From contig DASQRW010000093.1 of NCBI GenBank assembly GCA_035642715.1, positions 6,247 through 70,246 on the forward strand: DNA of 64,000 nt. The letters are read 5' to 3'. The notes under the pieces are model-generated. The model saw only the letters and a list, made by a program, of their open reading frames with translations, made no database searches and was not told the DNA's origin. Positions 56,240-64,000 of this stretch are shown here, in pieces. The number at the start of each line of letters is the position of its first letter. Within the stretch, counting starts at the first letter, position 1. The DNA is from JAJNBK01 sp035642715. Its GTDB lineage: Archaea > Thermoproteota > Nitrososphaeria > Nitrososphaerales > Nitrososphaeraceae. The position numbers were made by a program, and so were the translations under genes.

Positions 56240-57055
56240 ATGACAAGTCATACTTTAATTATAGGCGATTCTGCATTCATGCCAGAAATTGATTCTGGTT
56301 CTATTCATTTCGTTGTTACTTCTCCACCTTATTGGAACCTTAAAAAATATGGAGAAACTACATTAGGCACTAATCAAGCATATGCAAAATATTTGTATGA
56401 AATTCAGAGAGTCCTTAAACAAGTAAAAAGAGTAATGGCGCCTGGAAGGTTTGCTGCAATCAACATTGGGACTGCTGTATCAAATATTGGAATGAAACCA
56501 ATTAATGCAGACATAGTAAGGATGATGGAGGATCTTAGTTTTACGTTTAAGAAAGAGATCATTTGGATAAAACCAAAAGGTACACAGGGATTGTGGCAGC
56601 GTGGAGTAACGAAATTTCTAAAGGGCGAACCATATCCTTGTTTTTTTAATCTAAATATAATGCATGAATACATTCTGATATTCCAAAATGAAGGTCAAAT
56701 GCGAATAAACCTTGAGCCAGAAAACCGATTATCTGAGGAATTTATTAAACAAGTATCATGGAGTGTCTGGGATATGAGAGTATCATATACTAAAGGACAT
56801 CCAGCACCATTTCCTGAAATGTTGCCAGAGAGATTGATAAAATTATACACAGTTCAAGGAGATGTAGTTCTTGATCCGTTTGGTGGTAGTGGAACAACCA
56901 TGAAAGTGGCAAGGGATTTAAAACGAAATTCTGTGATATATGAGGTTAATGCAAAATACATGGAGTTAATTAAAAATAATGTAGGATGGAATAATGCAAC
57001 ACTTAATTCAGGTGTAAAATATGAAATTAAAGTCAGAAAACCTGTCACAAACTGA
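56240..57055 (+). CDS. DNA methyltransferase, beta-type N4-cytosine or N6-adenine
   Basis: The 271-residue protein has the catalytic motif IV VVTSPPYWNLKKYG at about residues 25-38 first, and the AdoMet-binding motif I VVLDPFGGSGTT near 211-222 last. That is the beta order of amino-methyltransferases; TSPPY favours N4-methylcytosine. Target recognition would lie between them. The next methyltransferase begins 35 nt before this gene ends, in another frame. No restriction endonuclease is seen nearby, so the pair may be an orphan epigenetic module. Confidence 0.88.
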   Translation: MTSHTLIIGDSAFMPEIDSGSIHFVVTSPPYWNLKKYGETTLGTNQAYAKYLYEIQRVLKQVKRVMAPGRFAAINIGTAVSNIGMKPINADIVRMMEDLSFTFKKEIIWIKPKGTQGLWQRGVTKFLKGEPYPCFFNLNIMHEYILIFQNEGQMRINLEPENRLSEEFIKQVSWSVWDMRVSYTKGHPAPFPEMLPERLIKLYTVQGDVVLDPFGGSGTTMKVARDLKRNSVIYEVNAKYMELIKNNVGWNNATLNSGVKYEIKVRKPVTN

Positions 57056-58214
57056 ATTAGCAAAAATCAAAAATCTCTATACTTTGGATTGGGAATTAGA
57101 AGACGCAGATACCAGATATTATACACATGGATACCATCCATATTCAGCTAAATATATCCCTCAGATTCCATATCGACTTGTATCAAAGTTTACTAAAAAG
57201 AATGAGCTTGTATTAGATAATTTTATGGGTAGCGGAACCACTTTAGTTGAATCAAAAGTTTTAGGCAGAAATGCAATAGGTATTGATGTTAATCCTCTTG
57301 CCTGTTTGATATCCAAGGTAAAAACTACAACTATACAGAAATCTACATTGGTAGAAATTTCAAAAATTTTAATTCTCTTGAAGGAAGATATTATTAACTT
57401 ACGTGGCAATATTGTACCCTTCAATCATAGAGAGAAAAGGCCAACCATAGATAACTCCATGAGTAAGACACTTCTTCTTCTTCATCCTAATATATCAAAA
57501 TGGTATCATCAAAATGTCATTTATGAACTGTTAGCAATAAAGTCAAGAATTGATACTGTAGAGAATAAGGATGTAAAGGACTTTCTATTGGTATCACTCT
57601 CTTCTATTTTACGTAGTGTTTCTAATGCAACGAGTGGATTTGGAAATCTGATGATAAACAAGCAAGCCCCTCCCAAAACTAGAATATATGAGAAATTTGT
57701 TCTTGCAGTTAGAGATATGCTGAAAAACATGTCAGAATTTAATAAAGCGGCAACCAACTCTAATATAAAAATAGTCAATCATGATAGTAGAAAATTAGAG
57801 TTCATTAATGATGAAACAATAGATTTTATTTGTACTCATCCGCCATATATGGCAGCCGTTCCATATGCAGAATATCAAAGATTGTCGCTCTGGTGGCTAG
57901 GATTTAGTCAATATGAATTAGAGAAGAGATTGATCGGTGGAAGACGCAGCAGAGCTGATACTCCTGATAGATTTTTTCATGATATCGATATGGCATTAAT
58001 GGAGATGAAAAGGATTCTACGTAAGAAAAAGTATTGTTGTATTATTATTGGCAATCCTGTTTATAACGGCAAAATTTGGAAGTTAAACGACTTTATAAGA
58101 AAAGATGCAACAGATATTGGATTTATCCTTCTAACGGAGATTAACCGTGGCAAATACCGATCTACAATGGGTAAAATGAAAGAAGAGTTCATCCTAATCT
58201 TTAGGAATGAGTAA
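57021..58214 (+). CDS. DNA methyltransferase, alpha-order partner
   Basis: The 397-residue protein has motif I ELVLDNFMGSGTTLVE near residues 61-76 first, followed by GIDVNPLACLISK near 87-99. A long central helical region follows, then motif IV as CTHPPYMAAVPYAEYQ near 272-287. The catalytic tetrapeptide is HPPY instead of SPPY or DPPY, which may alter specificity. The start ATG overlaps the upstream methyltransferase by 35 nt, so both are likely made together, perhaps to modify the two strands of an asymmetric site. Confidence 0.82.
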   Translation: MKLKSENLSQTELAKIKNLYTLDWELEDADTRYYTHGYHPYSAKYIPQIPYRLVSKFTKKNELVLDNFMGSGTTLVESKVLGRNAIGIDVNPLACLISKVKTTTIQKSTLVEISKILILLKEDIINLRGNIVPFNHREKRPTIDNSMSKTLLLLHPNISKWYHQNVIYELLAIKSRIDTVENKDVKDFLLVSLSSILRSVSNATSGFGNLMINKQAPPKTRIYEKFVLAVRDMLKNMSEFNKAATNSNIKIVNHDSRKLEFINDETIDFICTHPPYMAAVPYAEYQRLSLWWLGFSQYELEKRLIGGRRSRADTPDRFFHDIDMALMEMKRILRKKKYCCIIIGNPVYNGKIWKLNDFIRKDATDIGFILLTEINRGKYRSTMGKMKEEFILIFRNE

Positions 58215-58374
58215 ATAGCATATTCGTCCACACGCGCAGACTGGTTGACCATGGCATTAATAAATAATAAAAATCTTTTTTTGTTTCTTTACCTCTTAGA
58301 ACCTCTTCATATCCATTCATCTTTCTTTTTTCAATTAAAGGACTTTTAGGACTAGTTAGTTAATATGATAATTT

Positions 58375-59121
58375 TTACTCGGCAATATCGCCGAGGCGAA
58401 GAGATTCCTCTATACTTTCTTTTTCTTTCTTGAGCTTTTCTAACTCTAGTCTTTCACGTTCACAAGATTCACGATAATCTTCAAGTTGATCTTTTAAGGT
58501 CGATTTTTCACTCTTCAATAGAAACAATACATTTTCATATTTTTCTTTTTCTGCTTTCAATCTATGTATTTCTGTTTCCATTTCACGTAATTCACTTAAA
58601 TGCCATTGACGTTGTTTTTCAAGTTGTTAGTCCAACAGGATTATTCTCATCGGCTAATTCAGAAAGCTTAATAAGTTGCTCTGTGCTTATGCCTTCTTTC
58701 TCAGCTTGACTGCATAATTTAGAAGACGTTGAATACGACCTTTGTGCTCTTCATATATTATACCGAACCTGTGTAATCCCTTTAGCTTCATAAAACCTAT
58801 GTAAAATTGTATTACTTCTTCTGATAGCTTTAGATCTATTGCCACTTGGATAAGATTCTTGCCTTCAGAAAATTGCTTGTAGGCGGCTACTTGTTTAGAA
58901 ATTTTGTCTTCTTCTTCTTTATGTTTAGTTTTAGAAACAGCAGCGGCATTTTCTTCTTCTTCATGTTTCTTTAGTACGGCGCTTACATAATTTGGTGATA
59001 CTCTAAGCTCTTCTACTATCTCACGAGTTGTCTTTCCCTGATTATAGTAAAGATCTATAATACGTCTCTCTTTTTCTTCTTTACTTAGATACATGAATTG
59101 TCTGCTAGCATAAAGGCTCAT
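58375..59121 (-). pseudogene. HTH/coiled-coil protein gene with two frameshifts
   Basis: The N-terminal part (59121 to 58687) encodes an HTH: SKEEKERRIIDLYYNQGKTT and REIVEELRVSPNYVSAVLKK, then a second helical region. Its frame ends at a stop at 58687. Protein-like sequence resumes in another frame as SQAEKEGISTEQLIKLSELA and ends at 58619. It resumes again in a third as QLEKQRQWHLSELREMETEI and continues as a coiled coil to 58375. Two single-base lesions (near 58700 and 58625) in one ancestral protein of about 245 residues explain this. Related HTH-coil proteins are, from memory, multi-copy in Nitrososphaerales and may be mobile-element or regulator derived. Confidence 0.65.
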
Positions 59122-59288
59122 ACTATAAAAGACTTATTCTACTCTATTATTGCTAGCATTTTGTATTCTCTGTTATCAGAAAATTGCATCTGCTATTCTC
59201 TGTTATCCGTGTGTTGGCCTCTGCTATTTCTGTTATTTTTATCTATATTCTAATCTTGAATTATGCGTCATAACAAGAGATCGATCAA

Positions 59289-59475
59289 ATGACTGGAGGA
59301 AAAGAAGAACAAGAGGAAGAAGAGGGTTGCGATGGATGAAGAGTGTGTTCGAACAAGGAGTAATAATGGAAATATGGCAAAGCAATATTGAAATGAAAAA
59401 TGGTTTGATCCTGCCTTCCAGGTATTTGTCGATAAGGAATTAATTCCTAGGACTCCTAAAAATAAGAGAAGTTAA
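59289..59475 (+). pseudogene. Decayed small gene with in-frame TGA
   Basis: A plausible start MTGGKEEQEEEE at 59289 runs out of frame. From 59334 the frame reads MDEECVRTRSNNGNMAKQY, then TGA at 59389-59391, then NEKWFDPAFQVFVDKELIPR and TPKNKRS with a stop at 59473-59475. The last segment is convincing protein with no start of its own. Both a frameshift and a nonsense mutation are needed. No family recognised. Confidence 0.35.
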
Positions 59476-59704
59476 GTTTCCAAACTGAGTTTAGCTCCAA
59501 TTCTTTTTAGTTGCTTGTAATGTTGAAACAAGATCGATATAATGCCCTCATAAACAGCTTTCACTAATGCCTTCTTGTTGTGATAGTTCACACACACACA
59601 TAGAATAGAAAATGTTTAGGCGTATCTATATTAACAATCCGCTTAGTGAGACGGCTATCAGGAAGATATATTATTTATGAGCAAGAATTAAGTAGTCTAC
59701 TAAA

Positions 59705-61141
59705 GTGACATACGACAAGAAGAAGGAAAATTCAAAGAAATTCGATTTGATTGTAATTGGAAGTGGTTCTGGACTAGACGTTGCAAATGCAGTATTTCAA
59801 CATGGTCTTAAGGTCGCAATTGTCGAAAAAGATAAAATGGGTGGAACTTGCCTTAATAGAGGTTGCATTCCATCAAAACTATTAATACATAGTGCTGATG
59901 TAGCTGAAACAATAAAACGAGCACATCTTTTTGGTATAAAAGTTGATGGTTTTACAGCTGATTTCCAAAAAATGATAGAGCGAGTAAATAATATAACTGA
60001 TTCTAGTTCTGACAGAATAAAGAATACATTTGAGGAAATAGAAAATCCTCAGCTCTTCAGTAAAGAATGTAAGTTTAATGGAGAAAAAACACTTTATGTA
60101 GGAGAGGAGGATAATAAAAAAATAATAATAACTGCAGACAAAATATTGATTGCTGCTGGCACAAGGCCAAGGATTCCTAATATAAGTGGTCTGAAAGAGG
60201 CTGGTTACGTCACCAGTGACGAAATTTTTCGTATAAAAAAGCAGCCAAAAACCCTTACAATAATTGGTGGAGGATATATAGCATGTGAACTAGCGCACTT
60301 TTTTGGTGCTCTTGGAACTGAGATAAATATTCTGCAGAGAGGAGATGTATTAATTCCAGACGAAGATGAAGAAGTTTCACAAAAGTTTACTGAAATATTC
60401 TCCAAAAAATATAATGTCTATCTAGGATATGAGGTCAAATCTGTCTCAAAGGATATGAATAATGGTGGTGCTAGGTTTCATGTAACAGCAACAAGAAAAG
60501 ATGATGCTTCAGGTAAAACCTTGGATGTTGTATCAGATCAATTACTAGTTGCTGCAGGAAGAATTCCAAATTCTGATACTCTTGACCTTCATAAAACCGG
60601 TGTAAAGGTCAATGATAAAGGTTACATTGTAACAGACAAGTATCTTGAAACTAATGTGAAAGGGATATTTGCACTTGGAGATATAGTTGGACGTTATCTC
60701 TTCAAACACAATGCAAACAATGAAGCTCAATATGCTTATAACAACATTATACCTACACATGAGAAGATTCCTGTTAATTATCATGCAATGCCTCATGCAA
60801 TATTTTCTTCACCACAAATAGCAAGTGTAGGCCTTAGAGAACAGGACTTGAGAAGGATGAGCATAGATTATTACAAGTCTGTTTACCCATACATCAAAAC
60901 TGCAATGGGAGAAGCAATTGAAGATAGAGATGGTTTTGTAAAGTTTCTTGTAAATAAAGCAGATAGAAAGATACTTGGCTGCCATATTATGGGAAGTGAT
61001 GCATCAACTCTTATTCATGAAGTTCTTGTAGCTATAAGGCATGGTGATGGTACAACTAAATCCATTTCTGGAACTATTCATATCCATCCCGCACTTTCAG
61101 AAGTAGTTGCAAAAGCAGCAGCAAACATCGCTAGCAATTAG
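59705..61141 (+). CDS. Dihydrolipoamide dehydrogenase-like flavoprotein disulfide reductase
   Basis: The 478-residue FAD enzyme has the dinucleotide fold DLIVIGSGSGLDVANAVF near residues 14-31 and the redox disulfide in GGTCLNRGCIPSKL (Cys49, Cys54). The NAD(P)-binding fold is TLTIIGGGYIACELAHFFGA near 183-202 and there is an ALGDIVG FAD site near 322-328. The C-terminal acid-base pair is HIHPALSEVV near 458-467. The first fold has GSGLD in place of GxGxxG, as in mycothione or mercuric reductase-like homologues. Substrate could be lipoamide or another low-molecular disulfide. The start is a GTG at 59705. Confidence 0.9.
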   Translation: MTYDKKKENSKKFDLIVIGSGSGLDVANAVFQHGLKVAIVEKDKMGGTCLNRGCIPSKLLIHSADVAETIKRAHLFGIKVDGFTADFQKMIERVNNITDSSSDRIKNTFEEIENPQLFSKECKFNGEKTLYVGEEDNKKIIITADKILIAAGTRPRIPNISGLKEAGYVTSDEIFRIKKQPKTLTIIGGGYIACELAHFFGALGTEINILQRGDVLIPDEDEEVSQKFTEIFSKKYNVYLGYEVKSVSKDMNNGGARFHVTATRKDDASGKTLDVVSDQLLVAAGRIPNSDTLDLHKTGVKVNDKGYIVTDKYLETNVKGIFALGDIVGRYLFKHNANNEAQYAYNNIIPTHEKIPVNYHAMPHAIFSSPQIASVGLREQDLRRMSIDYYKSVYPYIKTAMGEAIEDRDGFVKFLVNKADRKILGCHIMGSDASTLIHEVLVAIRHGDGTTKSISGTIHIHPALSEVVAKAAANIASN

Positions 61142-61385
61142 GATCATATAATACTATATATAGAGAGGGAAATAATCTCAAAAGCTAATAAATCTGATTT
61201 AAACAAATCAACTAATTAATTATCCTGGTGTGATATGGTTTTGTTATATGTTGATTCTTGTTGCTGCTAACCAGGTTTATAGCTGCTTGAACCATATAGT
61301 TGAATGGGTTCAGCTAACAATTCAAAAAATTAAATGTTATTTGCAGAAATAATGTATTTTTGATACTAATACTTAGTAACGTGTG

Positions 61386-61410
61386 GTACCAGTGGGATTT
61401 GAACGTTGGT
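61386..61410 (-). pseudogene. Possible tRNA 3' fragment
   Basis: The segment reads GGTACCA, then GTGGG, then ATTTGAA. This is the order of a minus-strand tRNA acceptor end, T-stem and T-loop. The opposite T-stem strand (CGTTG) no longer pairs and the rest of the tRNA is missing. It may be a relic left by integration at a tRNA 3' end. Confidence 0.3.
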
Positions 61411-62170
61411 GGTAAATGGGTTCAGTTCAGCAATTTTTGATATTTATATTTTCGTCATCTAATTAAAGCAGGATTAGCTAAGTTAGTCTAAATATGGCAT
61501 GACTATTAATTTGGGTCCATAGGACAAGCCCTACATATAGAGGAGTTCAATAGTATGTTTTATTAATATTTCAATTCACAACTTTTAGACAAAAATAATC
61601 ATTCAAATTAGTTGTGGCTCAGTGAGTAGGATGAGATTTGAAGCCTCGGTGCGTATTCTTCTTAGTAGGCTTTATGGTTCAATATTAGATAAGGTACAAA
61701 ATAATCTGGTGAATAAACCGGGAGAAACCATATTCCCCGTAATTATGCTTCCAACTATGATATTATTAGGCAAAGCATTTCATCATGAGAACAACAATTA
61801 ATCTAGAAATGTAAGAGTGGACATATTTTATAAGTCAAATGGCTCCCCAATCTGAATAGCTGTTATGCTTGCTAAATTGGACTCAGTTCACAATCAGACC
61901 TCGTGTCATCAAATTATCGTTAGATAATACATTTTTGATCTGCTTCAAATTCAATCCCAAACCAATACAAACCAGAGTAGAGATGATGATTTGTATTAAA
62001 ATAATGGTGCTTGTAAAAACTTTAAGTCCTTCCATAATTTGAAATCATTTCTCTTTAAGAAGAAAACTGATAAACAAATTATTTAAAGACATTGTTGATT
62101 TGAGCTATCCTTTAAATTAACCACAGGGCGACTATCGTCATTTGTACAACTTTAAAGTTGCCCAATTACA

Positions 62171-62200
62171 TATATATATGTATATATATGTCTATATATG
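62171..62200. repeat. Three 10-bp tandem TATATATATG units
   Basis: TATATATATG is repeated twice perfectly and once with one change, about 68 nt before the SDR start. It could act as repeated TATA elements. Confidence 0.6.
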
Positions 62201-62267
62201 GTTTAATTTATAGTACGACAAAAGACATATCAGATAGGATGATAAAGAAGATTTGAAATAAAATAGA

Positions 62268-63053
62268 ATGTCATTGTTACTAAAAAATAAGGTTGCAGTA
62301 GTGACTGGATCTACCAGAGGGATAGGATTTGCAATAGCAAAGGAGTTTGCAGAAAATAATGGTGCAACCACTGTTGTTTGTTCTAGAAATAATGAGCAAG
62401 CCAAAAGAGCGATAAGGCAGATAAGCAGTGACAAAGTGTTTGCGGCTGAAATTGATGTCACAAGTGATCCTAGTGTAAAAAAATTCATGCAGCAAATATT
62501 ATCTAAATTTGGACGAATTGATATCCTAGTAAATAATGCCGGTTATCCTTTTGATAATAATATTTGGTATAAGAGATTCCATGAAGTTACCGATGAAGAA
62601 TTGCAAAAAATTATGAGAGTTGACATTCAAGGTTCTGTAAGATTATCTAGGGCAGTTATTTCTTCAATGATTCAAAAAAATACAAACAAAAATAGTGGAG
62701 GAGGAGGAGTAATAATAAACATTTCTTCAACTCCTGCAATCGCAGGACATACTGAAGGTGCTCCATATACTATCGCCAAAGCTGCAAATATAGCATTAAC
62801 AAAATGTATTGCAAAGGAGTATGGTATCAACGGCATCAGATCTTATACTATGGCTCTTGGTAACATTGCAACAATGGCGACATATGATTCAATGACTGAA
62901 GTGGCTAGAAACAAGGCTGCCGAAGAACCTCCTATGAAAAGATGGGGAAGACCTGAAGAGGTGGCTAAGATTGCTGCATCTATCGCAAGTGATAGCTTTT
63001 CTTTTGCGACAGGTAATACCATTGTAATAGATGGTGGTACTGTGCTATGGTAA
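62268..63053 (+). CDS. Short-chain dehydrogenase/reductase (FabG-like)
   Basis: The 261-residue classical SDR carries the cofactor loop TGSTRGIG near residues 14-21, NNAG near 89-92, and the catalytic Ser-Tyr-Lys set in NISSTPAIAGHTEGAPYTIA and KAANIALTKCIAKEYG near 150-184. It also has the C-terminal GNTIVIDGGTVLW typical of 3-oxoacyl or 3-hydroxyacyl reductases. A glycine run (GGGGV) precedes the serine strand. It probably reduces a 3-keto acyl or alcohol substrate with NAD(P)H. The ATG at 62268 is preceded by a tandem TATA-like repeat. Confidence 0.9.
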   Translation: MSLLLKNKVAVVTGSTRGIGFAIAKEFAENNGATTVVCSRNNEQAKRAIRQISSDKVFAAEIDVTSDPSVKKFMQQILSKFGRIDILVNNAGYPFDNNIWYKRFHEVTDEELQKIMRVDIQGSVRLSRAVISSMIQKNTNKNSGGGGVIINISSTPAIAGHTEGAPYTIAKAANIALTKCIAKEYGINGIRSYTMALGNIATMATYDSMTEVARNKAAEEPPMKRWGRPEEVAKIAASIASDSFSFATGNTIVIDGGTVLW

Positions 63054-63920
63054 AGCTATACTATGACTGTTTGATTATAATATACGAAATAGACAACAAT
63101 CCGTTTGTGACCATTTTTTATACACCTCGATGGCAGAAGAAGAAGAATAATTACAATTTAATGCGATCCAAGATAATTTCGCAATATCGATAACAGAAGT
63201 TTGTTTAATGTATACCTTTGGCAAGCTGCTTATAGCGCTGCATATAATTAGCAACTCAATTGGCAGTAGATCTTGTTGTTTATAGATAGATCTTGAGTAC
63301 TCTTATTGTTTAACATAGTTTACTTTCACTTTAACATCTCCTCCCAGTATAGTATTCAAATTAGCATAATTTAGCCATGTAATAATTTCGTCAAAATACA
63401 ACACGATACGAAACGTAAAAATGAAACGCAAGCTCGTTCTCTGTTGGTCCATGGATAGATCTATATACTAAGTAGTTATTCAAAAAGCAAGTAAACCTAA
63501 TCACAAGTTTAGGTTGTGGCATTGATAAATTCTATATGACAGAATTTGAACCATATCAGCCATTGCTAAACATGAATTAGATTAACGTCTACTACACACT
63601 ATTTCTACATTGAAATAGTAATGAAAGATTTGGTTCAATCATACAAACAATAGAGAAAAGTTCATTAATCTTGTCTAACACATGGAATTTCAAATAACAA
63701 TTCCTACACAAATACTTATTCAAATTAGCTAGTCTAGTAGTAGTAGTTGTTTTGAATCAAATTCAAAATGAATAGTCTATTGATATATTTACTATTGTCT
63801 TTTGTAGTATTAATAATATATTATTTATATGTATATAATATGGACGACTAAAAGAATGGAATACAAGACAAGACAAATGAGGCATTATTATCAAAACCGA
63901 TATTATATGTTCCAAAATTG
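63054..63920. other. AT-rich spacer
   Basis: No intact gene. AATAATATATTATTTATATG near 63810-63829 is a possible promoter for the gene at the window edge. Confidence 0.4.
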
Positions 63921-64000
63921 ATGTTCTTAACAAAAGGCAAAGGCTTACATAAAGATTATCTTACAAGTTTTGAATTAGCTTTGCGTGATGCAGAAATAGC
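63921..64000 (+). CDS. Pyruvoyl-dependent arginine decarboxylase, partial (cut by window end)
   Basis: The final 80 bases encode MFLTKGKGLHKDYLTSFELA followed by LRDAEIA. This matches, from memory, the opening of archaeal pyruvoyl-dependent arginine decarboxylases (KxFLTxGxGxHxDxLxSFExALRDAxI). The enzyme makes agmatine for polyamine and tRNA-Ile agmatidine synthesis. The start may be ATG 63921 or the TTG at 63918; the frame is open for about 25 codons further upstream without a start codon. The self-cleavage serine lies beyond the window. Confidence 0.65.
   Translation, partial: MFLTKGKGLHKDYLTSFELALRDAEI

Larger units (their letters stand above)
61142..62267. other. Long spacer with repeats and tRNA-like relic
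   Basis: Two ATGGGTTCAG boxes (61304-61313 and 61418-61427), a tRNA 3'-end-like relic near 61386-61410, and a 10-bp tandem repeat at 62171-62200 are the only structures seen. No intact gene. Confidence 0.4.

Noticed and set aside
35100..59475. TGA recoding as tryptophan or selenocysteine, suggested by two in-frame TGA codons
   Set aside because: Intact genes such as pckA and the mini ribbon-helix-helix gene end in TGA, so TGA is a normal stop here; nonsense mutations are simpler.
1..64000. CRISPR arrays, insertion sequences, rRNA genes
   Set aside because: No regularly spaced direct repeats, transposase motifs or rRNA-like segments were recognised.

Overview
The window is AT-rich archaeal DNA that most resembles an ammonia-oxidising soil thaumarchaeon of the Nitrososphaerales, possibly Nitrosocosmicus-like; the genus is inference. 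Archaeal markers are transcription factor E, GTP cyclohydrolase III, RtcB ligase, a PDCD5-family protein, the two-subunit aconitase X (phosphomevalonate dehydratase), a roughly 320-nt archaeal SRP RNA and a tRNA-Gln interrupted by introns. Many genes have a TATA-like box about 25 to 35 nt before the start codon, as expected for leaderless mRNAs. TTG and GTG starts are common, and gene density is low with long AT-rich spacers. No rRNA, CRISPR array, insertion sequence or prophage was recognised.

Layout. 1-8.3 kb: a disordered stress-type protein, ATP-dependent PEP carboxykinase, the split tRNA-Gln, several conserved hypotheticals, and a divergent regulator pair around a striking palindromic promoter. 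9-18.2 kb: HIT protein, purB, an asparagine-synthase-like ATPase, small DUF proteins (DUF3303-like, DUF2795, DUF2024), the second copy of the disordered protein, the aconitase X pair and a highly structured candidate RNA. 18.6-29.6 kb: zinc-ribbon protein, a methyltransferase, a frameshifted GC-richer PQQ-type sugar dehydrogenase, a DEAD-box helicase with a Gly/Arg tail, an FAD oxidoreductase, mini-regulators (ribbon-helix-helix, C2H2 finger) and tRNA-Pro. 29.8-35.3 kb: SRP RNA, a tRNA thiolase of the TtuA/Ncs6 family, an Lrp/AsnC regulator, a zinc/manganese-type ABC importer whose ATPase gene is reduced to a stub, and two coupled mini membrane genes. 36.4-41.5 kb: TFE, converging on a six-gene riboflavin operon. 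42.4-50.2 kb: S11, PDCD5-RtcB, an RTX-repeat secreted protein, ThiL with a phosphohexomutase, tRNA-Thr and tRNA-Gly. 50.3-64 kb: a class III nucleotide cyclase, a second DUF2795 protein, a cupredoxin, an MFS exporter, two overlapping DNA methyltransferases, two decayed genes, a dihydrolipoamide-dehydrogenase-like flavoprotein, an SDR, and the start of a pyruvoyl-dependent arginine decarboxylase cut by the window edge.

How the genes fit together. The riboflavin operon (ribE-ribB-ribH-arfA-amidohydrolase-arfC) holds nearly the whole archaeal pathway from GTP. It adds an amidohydrolase with deaminase-type motifs, an attractive candidate for a step that has no assigned archaeal enzyme. The most unusual items are that candidate, the tRNA-Gln that parses cleanly as a 73-nt tRNA with three introns, the ATPase stub between the two importer genes, the palindromic divergent promoter at 6.8 kb and the nested-stem RNA candidate at 18.0-18.1 kb. 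At least six genes are broken by stops or frameshifts, so gene decay is a recurring feature of the window.
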